Below are positions 1-8,714 of a stretch of DNA of 64,000 nucleotides, in pieces. The stretch covers positions 62,001 to 126,000 of the forward strand of contig NZ_WNKX01000003.1 of NCBI RefSeq assembly GCF_009720745.1, given 5' to 3'. The translations under genes and the position numbers were made by a program. The DNA is from Massilia eburnea (GTDB lineage Bacteria; Pseudomonadota; Gammaproteobacteria; Burkholderiales; Burkholderiaceae_D). The notes under the pieces are model-generated. The model was not told the origin of the DNA. It did no database searches and saw only the letters and a list, made by a program, of their open reading frames with translations. Every line of letters begins with the position of its first letter. Position 1 is the stretch's first letter.

Positions 1-1
1 G

Positions 2-259
2 AAAGTGATGCGCGTGTGGACATTCCTGATCTGGGAGCGCATCGGCATCGCGCGCGGCATCGACGCCGATGGCACGGCCAATGACGCAAATTTCACCATG
101 ACCGGCTCTTCCGCCGTGGCGGAACCGCTGGAGCCGAAAGCGCTGATTGAGTTGTGCCTTGCCGAAAATGAACGCCGCATGGCCGGCTACGACGAACGCC
201 TGCTGCGGCCGGAAACCGTGCCGCGCCTGGCGCGGCTGGCACTCAGGTTGCTGCGCTGA
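2..259 (+). CDS. 3' end of an unrecognised protein, cut by the window edge
   Basis: The reading frame is open to the left edge of the window, so this is probably the C-terminal part of a longer gene rather than an 84-residue protein; a GTG and an ATG at 5 and 8 could serve as starts but lack a clear ribosome binding site. The visible part is soluble, begins with an aromatic stretch (WTFLIWERIG) and ends in an Arg/Leu-rich helix. I do not recognise the family. It converges on hpnA with a 9-bp gap, so nothing links it to hopanoid synthesis beyond position. Confidence 0.5.
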   Translation, partial: KVMRVWTFLIWERIGIARGIDADGTANDANFTMTGSSAVAEPLEPKALIELCLAENERRMAGYDERLLRPETVPRLARLALRLLR

Positions 260-268
260 ACCCGGGCT

Positions 269-1267
269 TCATTGCAGGTATCCCTCGGCGCGGAACCAGT
301 CGATGGCATCGCGCAAGCCTTCGCGGTATGGGCGCGGAGCGTAGCCCAATTCCCGCTGCGCTTTCGCCGACGTAAAGAACATGCGATAGCGCGACATCCT
401 CAATCCGTCGACGGTGAGGAAAGGCTCGCGCCCCGTCAATCTTGCCGCCCCTTCCGCCAGGTGCGCCAGCGGATACAGGGGCCAGCGCGGCAGTTCCACG
501 CCGGGTGGGCGCCGGTCGCTCAAGGCTGCAATCTCGCCCAGGATCTCGCGTAAGGACACATCCTGCCCGCCAAGGATGTAGCGCTCACCGACGCGTCCGC
601 GTTCGAGGGCCAGGAAATGCCCTTCGGCGCAATCATCCACGTGTACCAGGTTCAGCCCCGTATCGACAAAGGCCGGCATCTTGCCCGAAGCCGCCTCCAC
701 GATGATGCGTCCGGTCGGGGTGGGCCGCACATCCCGTGGCCCTACCGGTGTCGAGGGATTGACGATCACTGCCGGCAGCCCCTGCTCGGCCACCATCTTC
801 TCCACCAGGCGTTCAGCCAGGACTTTGCTGCGCTTGTAGCCGCCGATCGCCTCGTCCGCCGCCATGCCGGCATCCTCACCCACGGGCCCTGAAGCACCGG
901 CCACCCGCAGCGTCGCCACGCTGCTGGTATAGACCACCTTTTCGACGCCGGCCGCCAGGGCGGCCTCCATCACCGCGCGCGCGCCCTCAGTGTTCGTCCT
1001 GACGATTTCCCCCATATCCGGCGCCCACAAACGATAGTCGGCCGCCACATGGCTGACATGGCGCACTCCGTTGACGGCGGCGCGCATCGATGCCGCATCG
1101 CGCATATCGCCGACCACCACGCTGACGGGCAAGCCTTCCAGGTTGCGGCGAGGGCTATCTGCACGGACCAGGACCCGCACGCGCAAGCCGCGACCGAGCG
1201 CGCGGCGTACCACAGCCGATCCAATAAAACCAGAGGCGCCAGTCACCAGAATATCGTCTTCACGCAT
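269..1267 (-). CDS. hpnA: HpnA, hopanoid-associated NAD-dependent sugar epimerase/reductase
   Basis: This is an extended short-chain dehydrogenase with an N-terminal Rossmann fold: the VTGASGFIGSAVV motif lies within the first 20 residues, and YTSSV and YKRSK segments follow (SDR Tyr/Lys region). The family is named for its steady presence in hopanoid loci; its exact substrate is not settled. I chose the ATG at 1267, giving 332 residues, because the nucleotide-binding motif then falls near the N-terminus as in the family; a longer frame from 1312 adds 15 residues with no homology. It is transcribed away from ispH, from a shared 148-bp gap. Confidence 0.88.
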   Translation of the reverse strand: MREDDILVTGASGFIGSAVVRRALGRGLRVRVLVRADSPRRNLEGLPVSVVVGDMRDAASMRAAVNGVRHVSHVAADYRLWAPDMGEIVRTNTEGARAVMEAALAAGVEKVVYTSSVATLRVAGASGPVGEDAGMAADEAIGGYKRSKVLAERLVEKMVAEQGLPAVIVNPSTPVGPRDVRPTPTGRIIVEAASGKMPAFVDTGLNLVHVDDCAEGHFLALERGRVGERYILGGQDVSLREILGEIAALSDRRPPGVELPRWPLYPLAHLAEGAARLTGREPFLTVDGLRMSRYRMFFTSAKAQRELGYAPRPYREGLRDAIDWFRAEGYLQ

Positions 1268-1415
1268 AGGAGCTTCCGCCCAGAGACAAAAAGTCGGTTG
1301 CAAAAAGTGCACAAGGCTGAATACCGGTATATAGTAAGTCCTGTTGCGCCGAAAGTGTTGTCAATTTCCAAAACTCGTTTTTTGAGCTGGACGACAGGAC
1401 AGAAGGGAGCCTCCG

Positions 1416-2357
1416 ATGCAGGTGATTCTTGCCCAACCACGCGGATTCTGTGCAGGCGTAGTACGCGCTGTCGAAATTGTCGACCGCGCGCTGATCAAGT
1501 TTGGCGCTCCGGTCTTCGTACGCCATGAGATCGTCCACAACAAGCACGTGGTTGAAGGCTTGCGGCGCAAAGGCGCCGTTTTCGTCGAATCCCTGGATGC
1601 GGTGCCAAAAGACGCCATCACCGTCTTCAGTGCCCATGGCGTCCCTGCCTCCGTCGAAGACGAAGCCAGGCAGCGCCAGTTGCGCCCTATCGACGCCACC
1701 TGCCCCCTTGTCATCAAGATCCATAACCAGGGCCGCCAGTATGCCGCCAGCGGCCGCACGGTGCTGCTGATCGGCCACGCCGGACATCCGGAAGTGATCG
1801 GCACCACCGGCCAGATTCCCGGTACAGTGATCCTGGTCGAGACGGAGGCAGACGTCGCCAGGCTGAATCTGGCGACGGATGCGCCCCTGGCTTACGTCAC
1901 CCAGACCACGCTGAGCGTCGATGACACACGCAACATTATCGCCGCGCTCGAAAAACGCTTCACCAATATCGTCGGTCCCGACACCAAGGACATCTGCTAC
2001 GCCACACAGAACCGCCAGAGCGCCGTGCGCCAGCTGGCGGCCCTGGTGGACGTCATCCTGGTGATCGGCGCCAGCAACAGCTCCAACTCCAACCGCCTGC
2101 GCGAGATCGGCACGGAAATGGGGATCCCGAGCTACCTGATCGCGGACGGCAGCGAGATGGACCCCGACTGGGTGCGCCACGCCAAAGTGGTCGGCGTCAC
2201 CGCTGGCGCCTCTGCGCCGGAGGCTATGGTAAAAGACGTGCTGGATGCTTTACGCAAGCTCGGTCCCGTCCAGATCTCCACCATGGATGGCAAGGAGGAG
2301 CATGCGGAATTCCGGCTGCCCAATGAATTGGCTGAAGTACCGGCTGTGACTATCTGA
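1416..2357 (+). CDS. ispH: IspH, 4-hydroxy-3-methylbut-2-enyl diphosphate reductase
   Basis: IspH catalyses the last MEP-pathway step, making IPP and DMAPP, the precursors of squalene and so of hopanoids. The three cluster cysteines are visible at C12 (GFCAGV), C96 (ATCPLV) and C194 (ICYATQNRQ). The catalytic Glu is E126 (HAGHPEV), and the diphosphate-binding SNSSNSNRL segment is present near residue 220. At 313 residues it has the normal length. It is the first gene of the plus-strand hopanoid operon, with hpnH starting 23 bp downstream. Many bacteria with this arrangement have a second ispH elsewhere; that cannot be seen here. Confidence 0.95.
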   Translation: MQVILAQPRGFCAGVVRAVEIVDRALIKFGAPVFVRHEIVHNKHVVEGLRRKGAVFVESLDAVPKDAITVFSAHGVPASVEDEARQRQLRPIDATCPLVIKIHNQGRQYAASGRTVLLIGHAGHPEVIGTTGQIPGTVILVETEADVARLNLATDAPLAYVTQTTLSVDDTRNIIAALEKRFTNIVGPDTKDICYATQNRQSAVRQLAALVDVILVIGASNSSNSNRLREIGTEMGIPSYLIADGSEMDPDWVRHAKVVGVTAGASAPEAMVKDVLDALRKLGPVQISTMDGKEEHAEFRLPNELAEVPAVTI

Positions 2358-2379
2358 TTCCTCTTCCTGGAGGCTGATT

Positions 2380-3543
2380 TTGGCGATACCTCTCCTGCAG
2401 GCTGTCCGCGTCGGCAGCTACATCGTGCGGCAACAGCTGGCTGGCCGCAAGCGCTATCCCCTGGCACTGATGCTGGAACCGCTCTTCCGCTGCAACCTCG
2501 CCTGCTCGGGGTGCGGCAAGATCGACTATCCCGATCCTATCCTGGACCTGCGCTTATCGATCGAAGAGTGCCTGCAGGCGGTCGATGAATCGGGCGCCCC
2601 GGTGGTCTCCATCGCCGGGGGCGAACCGCTGCTGCACAAGGATATGCCGGCCATCGTGAGGGGCATCGTCGCCCGCAAGCGCTTTGTCTACCTCTGCACC
2701 AATGCCCTGCTGCTGGAGAAAAAGCTGGACCAGTATGAACCCAGCGCCTATTTCGTCTGGTCCGTGCACCTCGATGGCGACCAGAAGATGCACGATCATT
2801 CCGTGTGCCAGGAAGGCGTGTACGAACGCGCCGTGGCCGCAATCAAGGCCGCCAAGGCGCGCGGCTTCCGCGTCAACATCAACTGCACGCTGTTCAACGA
2901 CGCCAACCCCGAGAGCGTGGCGAAGTTCTTCGATTCGCTGAAAGGGATGGGGGTCGACGGTATCACGGTGTCGCCAGGCTATGCTTATGAACGCGCTCCG
3001 GACCAGGAGCACTTCCTGACCCGCTCCAGAACCCGCCAGCTGTTCCGCGACATCCTGGCGCGCGGGCGCGGCGGCAAGAACTGGGCGTTCAGCCAGTCTT
3101 CCCTGTTCATGGATTTCCTCGCCGGGAACCAGACCTATCATTGCACCCCGTGGGGCAACCCGGCCCGCACCGTGTTCGGCTGGCAGCGCCCGTGCTATTT
3201 GCTGGGCGAAGGCTATGCATCCAGCTTCAAGGAACTGATGGAAGAAACCGACTGGGATGCTTACGGCACGGGCAATTACGAGAAATGCGCCAACTGCATG
3301 GTCCACAGCGGTTACGAAGCCACCGCCGTCACCGACACAGTCAAACACCCGCTGAAAGCCCTTGGCGTTGCACTGCGCGGCGTGAAGACGGACGGGCCGA
3401 TGGCGCCGGATATTGCGCTCGACAAGCAGCGTCCCGCTGAATTCAACTATACGAAGGAAGTGGCGATCCGCGTCGAGGAAATCCGCAATCGCAAAGCGCC
3501 TGCCGCCGCAGCAGTTCCAGCCGCCGAGGCGGGAGGCCGTTGA
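2380..3543 (+). CDS. hpnH: HpnH, radical SAM adenosylhopane synthase
   Basis: HpnH joins the 5'-deoxyadenosyl radical to diploptene, giving adenosylhopane, the first step of side-chain building. The radical SAM cluster motif CX3CX2C is at C38, C42 and C45 (CNLACSGC), followed by an IAGGEPLL segment that binds SAM. The protein is 387 residues, typical for the family. The start is the TTG at 2380: a strong GGAGG lies 6 bp upstream and the encoded MAIPLLQ N-terminus is the usual one. The stop overlaps the hpnI start. Confidence 0.95.
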   Translation: MAIPLLQAVRVGSYIVRQQLAGRKRYPLALMLEPLFRCNLACSGCGKIDYPDPILDLRLSIEECLQAVDESGAPVVSIAGGEPLLHKDMPAIVRGIVARKRFVYLCTNALLLEKKLDQYEPSAYFVWSVHLDGDQKMHDHSVCQEGVYERAVAAIKAAKARGFRVNINCTLFNDANPESVAKFFDSLKGMGVDGITVSPGYAYERAPDQEHFLTRSRTRQLFRDILARGRGGKNWAFSQSSLFMDFLAGNQTYHCTPWGNPARTVFGWQRPCYLLGEGYASSFKELMEETDWDAYGTGNYEKCANCMVHSGYEATAVTDTVKHPLKALGVALRGVKTDGPMAPDIALDKQRPAEFNYTKEVAIRVEEIRNRKAPAAAAVPAAEAGGR

Positions 3544-4652
3544 TGGACGCGGCGGTACTGGCCGGCGGCGCTCTCAGTGCGGCCGCCACGGCCTACGCCC
3601 TGCTCGCGGCGCTCGCCACTTTGCGCGCGCGCCGCGCAGGCCCGCGTGCAAGCACGGCCGCGCCGCAGCCCGTCACCATCCTGAAGCCGCTATGCGGCGC
3701 CGAGCCACGCCTGTACGACAACCTGGCCACTTTCTGCCGCCAGGCCCACCCTTGCTTCCAGATCGTATTCGGCGTGCGGGAAGCCGGCGATGCCGCTGTC
3801 GCCGTGGTGCGGCGCCTGCAAGCCGATTTTCCCCAATGCGACATTACATTGGTGGTTGATCAACGCACGCACGGCAGCAACCCCAAGGTCAGCAACCTGC
3901 TGAATATGATGCCCCACGCCCGCCAAGACTGGCTCGTGCTGGCCGATAGCGACATCGCCGTGCCTGAGGATTACCTCGCTCGCGTCACCGCACCGTTGGC
4001 CGCCCCTGGCACCGGCGTCGTCACCTGCCTTTATGAAGGCCGCCCCCAGGGAAACGGCTGGCCACAGCTTGGCGCGCAATTCATTGACGACTGGTTTGCA
4101 CCTTCCGTCCGGGTGGCGCACGCCGGCGGCTCGCGCAGCTTTGCGTTCGGCGCCACCATTGCACTGCGCCGCGACACACTGGACGCCATTGGCGGGCTCG
4201 CAGCGCTCAAGAACCGTCTTGCAGACGATTACTGGCTCGGAGAACTCACGCGCTGCAAAGGGCTGGCGACAGTCCTTTCCGATGTCGTGGTGAGCACTGA
4301 TGTCACGGAACAAAGCCTGCGCGATCTCTGGCGCCATGAACTGCGCTGGATGCGTACCATACGGTCCCTGAATCCTGCCGGCTTCGCCTTCACTTTCATT
4401 ACCTTCACCTGGCCAATGCTGCTCCTCGGCCTGGCCATATCCCGCGCTCCGCTTGGCTGGACCCTGCTGCTGGCAGGCGGCGCCGCACGCTGCCTGCCAT
4501 CCCGTTCCCTCGGCGCCGCCATGCGTTCCCCGCTGCGCGACGCTCTCTTGCTGGCCGAATGGGCCGCCGCCCTGGGCGGCACACGCGTGCACTGGCGCCA
4601 GCAGACATTGTCCGTGCATGATGCGCAATCGCTTTCCGAAAGGTCGCCATGA
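3543..4652 (+). CDS. hpnI: HpnI, hopanoid glycosyltransferase (ceramide glucosyltransferase-like)
   Basis: HpnI is a membrane-bound GT-A glycosyltransferase that transfers N-acetylglucosamine to bacteriohopanetetrol. It has an N-terminal membrane segment (residues about 5-27), a DSD metal-binding motif at 135-137, and an ELRWMRTIR motif near residue 265, followed by C-terminal hydrophobic helices, as in GT21 enzymes. I chose the ATG at 3543, which overlaps the hpnH TGA; a TTG one codon earlier is also possible. It overlaps hpnJ by 4 bp (ATGA), which suggests translational coupling. Confidence 0.92.
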   Translation: MDAAVLAGGALSAAATAYALLAALATLRARRAGPRASTAAPQPVTILKPLCGAEPRLYDNLATFCRQAHPCFQIVFGVREAGDAAVAVVRRLQADFPQCDITLVVDQRTHGSNPKVSNLLNMMPHARQDWLVLADSDIAVPEDYLARVTAPLAAPGTGVVTCLYEGRPQGNGWPQLGAQFIDDWFAPSVRVAHAGGSRSFAFGATIALRRDTLDAIGGLAALKNRLADDYWLGELTRCKGLATVLSDVVVSTDVTEQSLRDLWRHELRWMRTIRSLNPAGFAFTFITFTWPMLLLGLAISRAPLGWTLLLAGGAARCLPSRSLGAAMRSPLRDALLLAEWAAALGGTRVHWRQQTLSVHDAQSLSERSP

Positions 4653-6070
4653 AAACCCTGTTCCTGCAAGCGCCTTCCTTCGACGGTTTCGATGGCGGCG
4701 CCGGTTCACGATACCAGGCCAAGCGCGAGATCAAATCGTTCTGGTATCCGACCTGGCTGGCCCAGCCTGCGGCCATGGTGCCAGGCAGCCGCCTGCTCGA
4801 CGCTCCCGCCGATGAACTGGGCGTGCAGCAGACGCTCGAAATCGCCGACGGCTATGAACTCATCATCATCCACACCAGCACACCGTCATTCGCAACGGAC
4901 GTCAAGTTTGCCGAAGCGCTGAAAGCGCGCAAGCCCGGCTTCCTGATCGGCATGGTCGGCGCCAAAGCTGCCGTCGAACCGGATGCAACGCTCGGCGCCA
5001 GCCCGGCGATCGATTTTGTCTGCCGTGAAGAATTCGACTACACCTGCAAGGAGGTGGCGGAAGGCCGCCCGCTCGCCGATGTCACGGGGCTCAGCTACAA
5101 ACTGGCCGACGGCACGATCCGGCACAATGCGCCGCGCGAGATGATCGAGAACATGGACGAACTGCCTTTCGTCGCGCCCATCTACAAGCGCGATCTCAAG
5201 GTGGAAAATTATTTCATCGGCTACCTCAAGCATCCTTATGTGTCGATCTACACGGGCCGCGGCTGCCGTTCCCGCTGCACATTCTGCCTCTGGCCCCAGA
5301 CCGTCGGCGGCCACCGCTACCGCACGCGTTCCGCCGAAAGCGTGCTGGCCGAGGTCAAATGGATCAAGGAGAACATGCCCGAAGTGAAGGAGATCATGTT
5401 CGACGACGACACCTTCACCGACCTCCGTCCCCGCGCCGAGGAGATCGCGCGCGGCCTGGGCAAGCTGGGCGTGACCTGGTCCTGCAATGCCAAGGCCAAC
5501 GTCCCGTATAGCACTCTGAAGATCATGAAGGAGAACGGCCTGCGCCTGCTGCTGGTGGGTTATGAGTCGGGCGACGACCAGATCCTCCTGAATATCAAGA
5601 AGGGCTTGCGCACCGATATCGCGCGCCGTTTCAGCGCCGATTGCCGCCAGCTGGGCATCACCATCCATGGCACGTTTATCCTCGGCCTGCCCGGCGAGAC
5701 CCAGGAAACCATCGAGAAGACCATCCGCTACGCCCAGGACATCAACCCGCACACCATCCAGGTGTCGCTGGCCGCGCCCTATCCCGGCACGGCGCTCTAC
5801 CAGCAGGCCCTGGAGAACGGCTGGCTGAAGGACCGCAAGGTCATCAGCCTGGTCAACGAAGAAGGCGTGCAGTTGTCGGCGCTGAGCTATCCGCACCTGT
5901 CGCGCGAAGAAATTTATCACAGCGTGGAAGTGTTCTATAAACGCTTCTACTTCCGTCCCAGCAAAATATGGGAAATCGTGCGCGAAATGCTGGGCAGCTG
6001 GGAAATGACCAAGCGCCGCCTGCGTGAAGGCGTCGAATTCTTCCACTTCCTGCGTTCGCACGAGGCTTGA
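4649..6070 (+). CDS. hpnJ: HpnJ, radical SAM/B12-binding hopanoid cyclitol-forming enzyme
   Basis: HpnJ is required in Burkholderia for turning the amino-sugar ether of bacteriohopanetetrol into the cyclitol ether. The first 150 residues form a B12-binding-like alpha/beta domain. The radical SAM core follows, with CX3CX2C at C206, C210 and C213 (GCRSRCTFC). The GYESGDDQ and FILGLPGET segments are typical of class B radical SAM proteins. At 473 residues it is full length. The start is fixed by the ATGA overlap with hpnI. Confidence 0.94.
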   Translation: MKTLFLQAPSFDGFDGGAGSRYQAKREIKSFWYPTWLAQPAAMVPGSRLLDAPADELGVQQTLEIADGYELIIIHTSTPSFATDVKFAEALKARKPGFLIGMVGAKAAVEPDATLGASPAIDFVCREEFDYTCKEVAEGRPLADVTGLSYKLADGTIRHNAPREMIENMDELPFVAPIYKRDLKVENYFIGYLKHPYVSIYTGRGCRSRCTFCLWPQTVGGHRYRTRSAESVLAEVKWIKENMPEVKEIMFDDDTFTDLRPRAEEIARGLGKLGVTWSCNAKANVPYSTLKIMKENGLRLLLVGYESGDDQILLNIKKGLRTDIARRFSADCRQLGITIHGTFILGLPGETQETIEKTIRYAQDINPHTIQVSLAAPYPGTALYQQALENGWLKDRKVISLVNEEGVQLSALSYPHLSREEIYHSVEVFYKRFYFRPSKIWEIVREMLGSWEMTKRRLREGVEFFHFLRSHEA

Positions 6071-6095
6071 ACTGGCTGCTCCCGGCACAGCGGCG

Positions 6096-6941
6096 ATGCC
6101 GCGCGGCTTGATCCTGACGGCGGACGATTTCGGCTTGCATGCGTCTGTCAATGAAGCAGTGGAATTGGCCTGCCGCGATGGCGTACTGAATGCCGCCAGC
6201 CTCATGGTCGGCGCTCCCGCGGCAGCCGACGCCATCGAACGTGCGCGCCGGCTGCCCCGCCTGCGCGTCGGCCTGCATCTTGTGCTGGCCGACGGTGCTC
6301 CGACCCTGCCCCGATCGCTTGTCCCCGCCCTGGTCGACGCGGGTGGACGCTTCAGTGCCAACATGGCCGGCAACGGCGTGCGCTTCTTCTTCCTCCCCGG
6401 CGCAAGACGCCAACTGGCGTCGGAAATACGGGCCCAGTTCGAAGCGTTTGCAGCGACCGGCCTGCCGCTCGACCACGTCAACTGCCACAAGCACTTCCAT
6501 TTGCATCCAACCATCCTGTCCCTGGTGCTGGAAACCGGCCGGGATTTCGGCATGCGCGCCATCCGCCTGCCGCTGGAAACGGGGGCGCCGTGGTGGCTGC
6601 GGCCCTGGCTGTCCCTGCTGCGTTGGCGCCTGCGGCAGGCGGGCATCGCGCATAACGACCAGGTAGTCGGCATCGCCGCCAGCGGCGCGATGGACGAAGC
6701 TGCACTGCTCGCCGCTCTGCCGCATCTCGGTCCCGGCATCACGGAGATCTACTTCCACCCGGCGCTCGCGGGCGATGGGCCGCTGACATCGGCCATGCGC
6801 AGCTACCGCCACGCCGACGAACTTGCCGCCCTGCTTTCACCGCGGGTACGCGCCGCCCTCGACGCGCTCGGCGTGCCGCGCGGCGGCTTCACGGACGTCC
6901 TGTTCGCCCCGGTCTCCGGCGGCGTCCACGCCACGCAATGA
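6096..6941 (+). CDS. hpnK: HpnK, YdjC-like hopanoid deacetylase
   Basis: HpnK removes the acetyl group from the N-acetylglucosaminyl hopanoid made by HpnI, giving glucosaminyl bacteriohopanetetrol. The YdjC/CE4-like metal site is visible: TADDFG near the N-terminus, GLHLVLADG at about residues 69-77, and HVNCHKHFHLHP at about 128-139. The frame is open further upstream inside hpnJ, but the ATG at 6096 places MPRGLILTADDFG at the N-terminus as in the family, giving 281 residues. It lies 25 bp after hpnJ and overlaps hpnL by 4 bp. Confidence 0.9.
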   Translation: MPRGLILTADDFGLHASVNEAVELACRDGVLNAASLMVGAPAAADAIERARRLPRLRVGLHLVLADGAPTLPRSLVPALVDAGGRFSANMAGNGVRFFFLPGARRQLASEIRAQFEAFAATGLPLDHVNCHKHFHLHPTILSLVLETGRDFGMRAIRLPLETGAPWWLRPWLSLLRWRLRQAGIAHNDQVVGIAASGAMDEAALLAALPHLGPGITEIYFHPALAGDGPLTSAMRSYRHADELAALLSPRVRAALDALGVPRGGFTDVLFAPVSGGVHATQ

Positions 6942-7936
6942 AGAGACTGGCCTACCTGTTTGCGCTGGCCGGCCTGCTTGGCCTGACCGCCCTGGTCATT
7001 CACCAGGGTGCAGCGGACGTGGCGAAAGTGCTGCGGCAAGCGGGTTGGCCGCTGCTGTTGCTGCTGCCATTGCATGCCCTGCCCTTGCTGCTTGACGCCC
7101 AAGGCTGGCGGACCCTGTTGCACGCCGCGCTGCCTGGCGAACGCGTGGCGCTGCCCTTCCTGTGGTGGGTCGCGATGGTGCGCGAGGCCGTCAACCGCCT
7201 GTTGCCGACTGCCAGCGTCGGCGGAGAGCTGGTCGGCATCCGGCTGGCGCGCATGCGCGTAGGCGACACCAGCGCGGTCGCCGCCAGCATCGTGACCGAA
7301 GTCATGGTGACCATGTTCACGTATTATGCCTTCACCGTACTGGGGGTGCTTGGCTTGCTCGCGGCCACAGAAGGCACGCGCTATGGCTGGGCGATTATCG
7401 CCGGGCTCGCCTTGTCGCTTGCCGGGCCGATTGTGTTTGCGCTGGTACTCCACCATGGGGCCATCTTTGCGCGCCTGGGCGGGCTGGCACGCAAGGTCTT
7501 TGGCGACCAATTCGGCGCACTGGGCGACGGCGCGCATCTGGACCTGCGAATCCGTTCACTGGTGCGCCGGCGGCGCGTGCTGCTGACGGCGATGTGCTGG
7601 CAGCTCGCTGGCCTGGTGCTGGGTACAGCTGAAGTCTGGTTCGCCCTGCGCCTCCTTGGCCACGAGGCGACCCTGGCGCAGTCCCTGTTTATTGAAGCGC
7701 TGACGCAGGCCGCGCGCCAGATGGCGTTCTTCGTCCCGGCCGGCCTGGGCGTGCAGGAGGCGGCGGTACTGATGCTGGGCCAGATCCTGGGCATTCACCC
7801 TGAGATTGCACTGTCGCTGGCCCTGGTCAAGCGCGCAAGGGAAATCCTGTTCGGTGTGCCGGCCCTGTTGTCGTGGCAATGGCTGGAAATGCGGCGCTGG
7901 AAGCGCAATGGCGGCGCGCGCGGGATCGCACCGTGA
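6938..7936 (+). CDS. hpnL: HpnL, hopanoid-associated integral membrane protein
   Basis: This is a 332-residue polytopic membrane protein of the lysylphosphatidylglycerol synthase/flippase-like (UPF0104) type. It has about eight hydrophobic helices and the GLGVQEAAVLML segment near residue 268 that marks this family. Its molecular role is unproven; flipping or trafficking of hopanoid intermediates is the usual suggestion. The ATG overlaps the hpnK stop (ATGA). It ends the hpnH-hpnL run and converges on hpnM with only 2 bp between. Confidence 0.9.
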   Translation: MKRLAYLFALAGLLGLTALVIHQGAADVAKVLRQAGWPLLLLLPLHALPLLLDAQGWRTLLHAALPGERVALPFLWWVAMVREAVNRLLPTASVGGELVGIRLARMRVGDTSAVAASIVTEVMVTMFTYYAFTVLGVLGLLAATEGTRYGWAIIAGLALSLAGPIVFALVLHHGAIFARLGGLARKVFGDQFGALGDGAHLDLRIRSLVRRRRVLLTAMCWQLAGLVLGTAEVWFALRLLGHEATLAQSLFIEALTQAARQMAFFVPAGLGVQEAAVLMLGQILGIHPEIALSLALVKRAREILFGVPALLSWQWLEMRRWKRNGGARGIAP

Positions 7937-7938
7937 AC

Positions 7939-8550
7939 TCAGCTGCCTGCCCTGTTGTGGCGCTCGAGGTACTTGAGCAGCCCCTCCACCCCATCCCTGG
8001 CCAGGATATCGGCGAACTGGCGACGATAAATTTCAATCAGCCAGGCGCCCATCATATTGATGTCGTAAATCTTCCAGCCATTTTGCGTGCGGGTCAGCCG
8101 GTAGTCGATCTGCATGTCTTCGCCGTTGGCCACCACATGCGTCTGCACCACAGCGTCGTTCACGCCGCCACCTTGCTTGCTTGGGGCATACTGGAATTTC
8201 ACGTTCTGTTCACGCAGCTGCGACAGCGACAGCGCATACGTGTTCGCCAGCATGGCCTGGAACTGCAGGAACAGCTTCTGGCGTTGCTCAGGCGTCGCTT
8301 CCTTCCATGCTTTGCCGACTGCCAGCCTGGTGGTGTATTCGAAATCGGTGTACGGCAGAAAATGGCGCTGCACGATGGCCGTGATCCTGGCCATATCGCC
8401 GCCGCGCGCTGCGGCGTCGGACTGCATCATCCCCAGCACGTTCTCGACGGCGGCGCGGACCTGCGCGTCCGGCGCAGACTGGTTCTGGGCCTGCGCAGGC
8501 GCAAGCGCCAGCACGGCGGCAACAGGCATCAGGGCGGCATAGTTTTTCAT
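7939..8550 (-). CDS. hpnM: HpnM, MlaC/Ttg2D-like periplasmic lipid-binding protein
   Basis: It is a 203-residue exported protein: a signal peptide ends at ALAPAQAQ, followed by an MlaC-fold domain with FLPYTDFEYTTRLAVGKAWKEA and the C-terminal NGWKIYDINMMGAWLIEIYR block. Family members carry phospholipids across the periplasm; this hopanoid-linked branch probably carries hopanoids or acts with HpnN. The ATG at 8550 is chosen because it opens the signal peptide; upstream codons are Pro/Arg-rich and unlike a coding N-terminus. It is on the opposite strand to its neighbours, diverging from hpnN over a 164-bp gap. Confidence 0.88.
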   Translation of the reverse strand: MKNYAALMPVAAVLALAPAQAQNQSAPDAQVRAAVENVLGMMQSDAAARGGDMARITAIVQRHFLPYTDFEYTTRLAVGKAWKEATPEQRQKLFLQFQAMLANTYALSLSQLREQNVKFQYAPSKQGGGVNDAVVQTHVVANGEDMQIDYRLTRTQNGWKIYDINMMGAWLIEIYRRQFADILARDGVEGLLKYLERHNRAGS

Positions 8551-8642
8551 GGGCGGTATGGGCTGCGGTTGGGGCCAAGTTTGCCGCAGGAAGCGGCGCT
8601 TCGGCACAGTATAGCGCGCCCGCACTCACAACGTTGGCATGC

Positions 8643-8673
8643 TTGCCATAAAAACGCCGGCTGCTGCTATACT
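8643..8673 (+). promoter_or_regulatory. Probable sigma-70 promoter of hpnN
   Basis: TTGCCA (8643-8648) and TATACT (8668-8673) are 19 bp apart. A short palindrome, TGGCA-TGCT-TGCCA, at 8635-8648 overlaps the -35 box and could be an operator. Transcription would begin near 8680, which favours the ATG starts of hpnN over the GTG at 8688. On the other strand a second TATACT around 8608-8613 may serve hpnM. Confidence 0.45.
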
Positions 8674-8714
8674 GGTTTTTCCCCACCGTGCCCCGAGCCA
8701 AACGCCTACTGCTT

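Noticed and set aside
1260-2180. A 306-codon minus-strand open frame opposite ispH
   Set aside because: ispH has all its cysteines and catalytic Glu on the plus strand; the minus frame has no motif.
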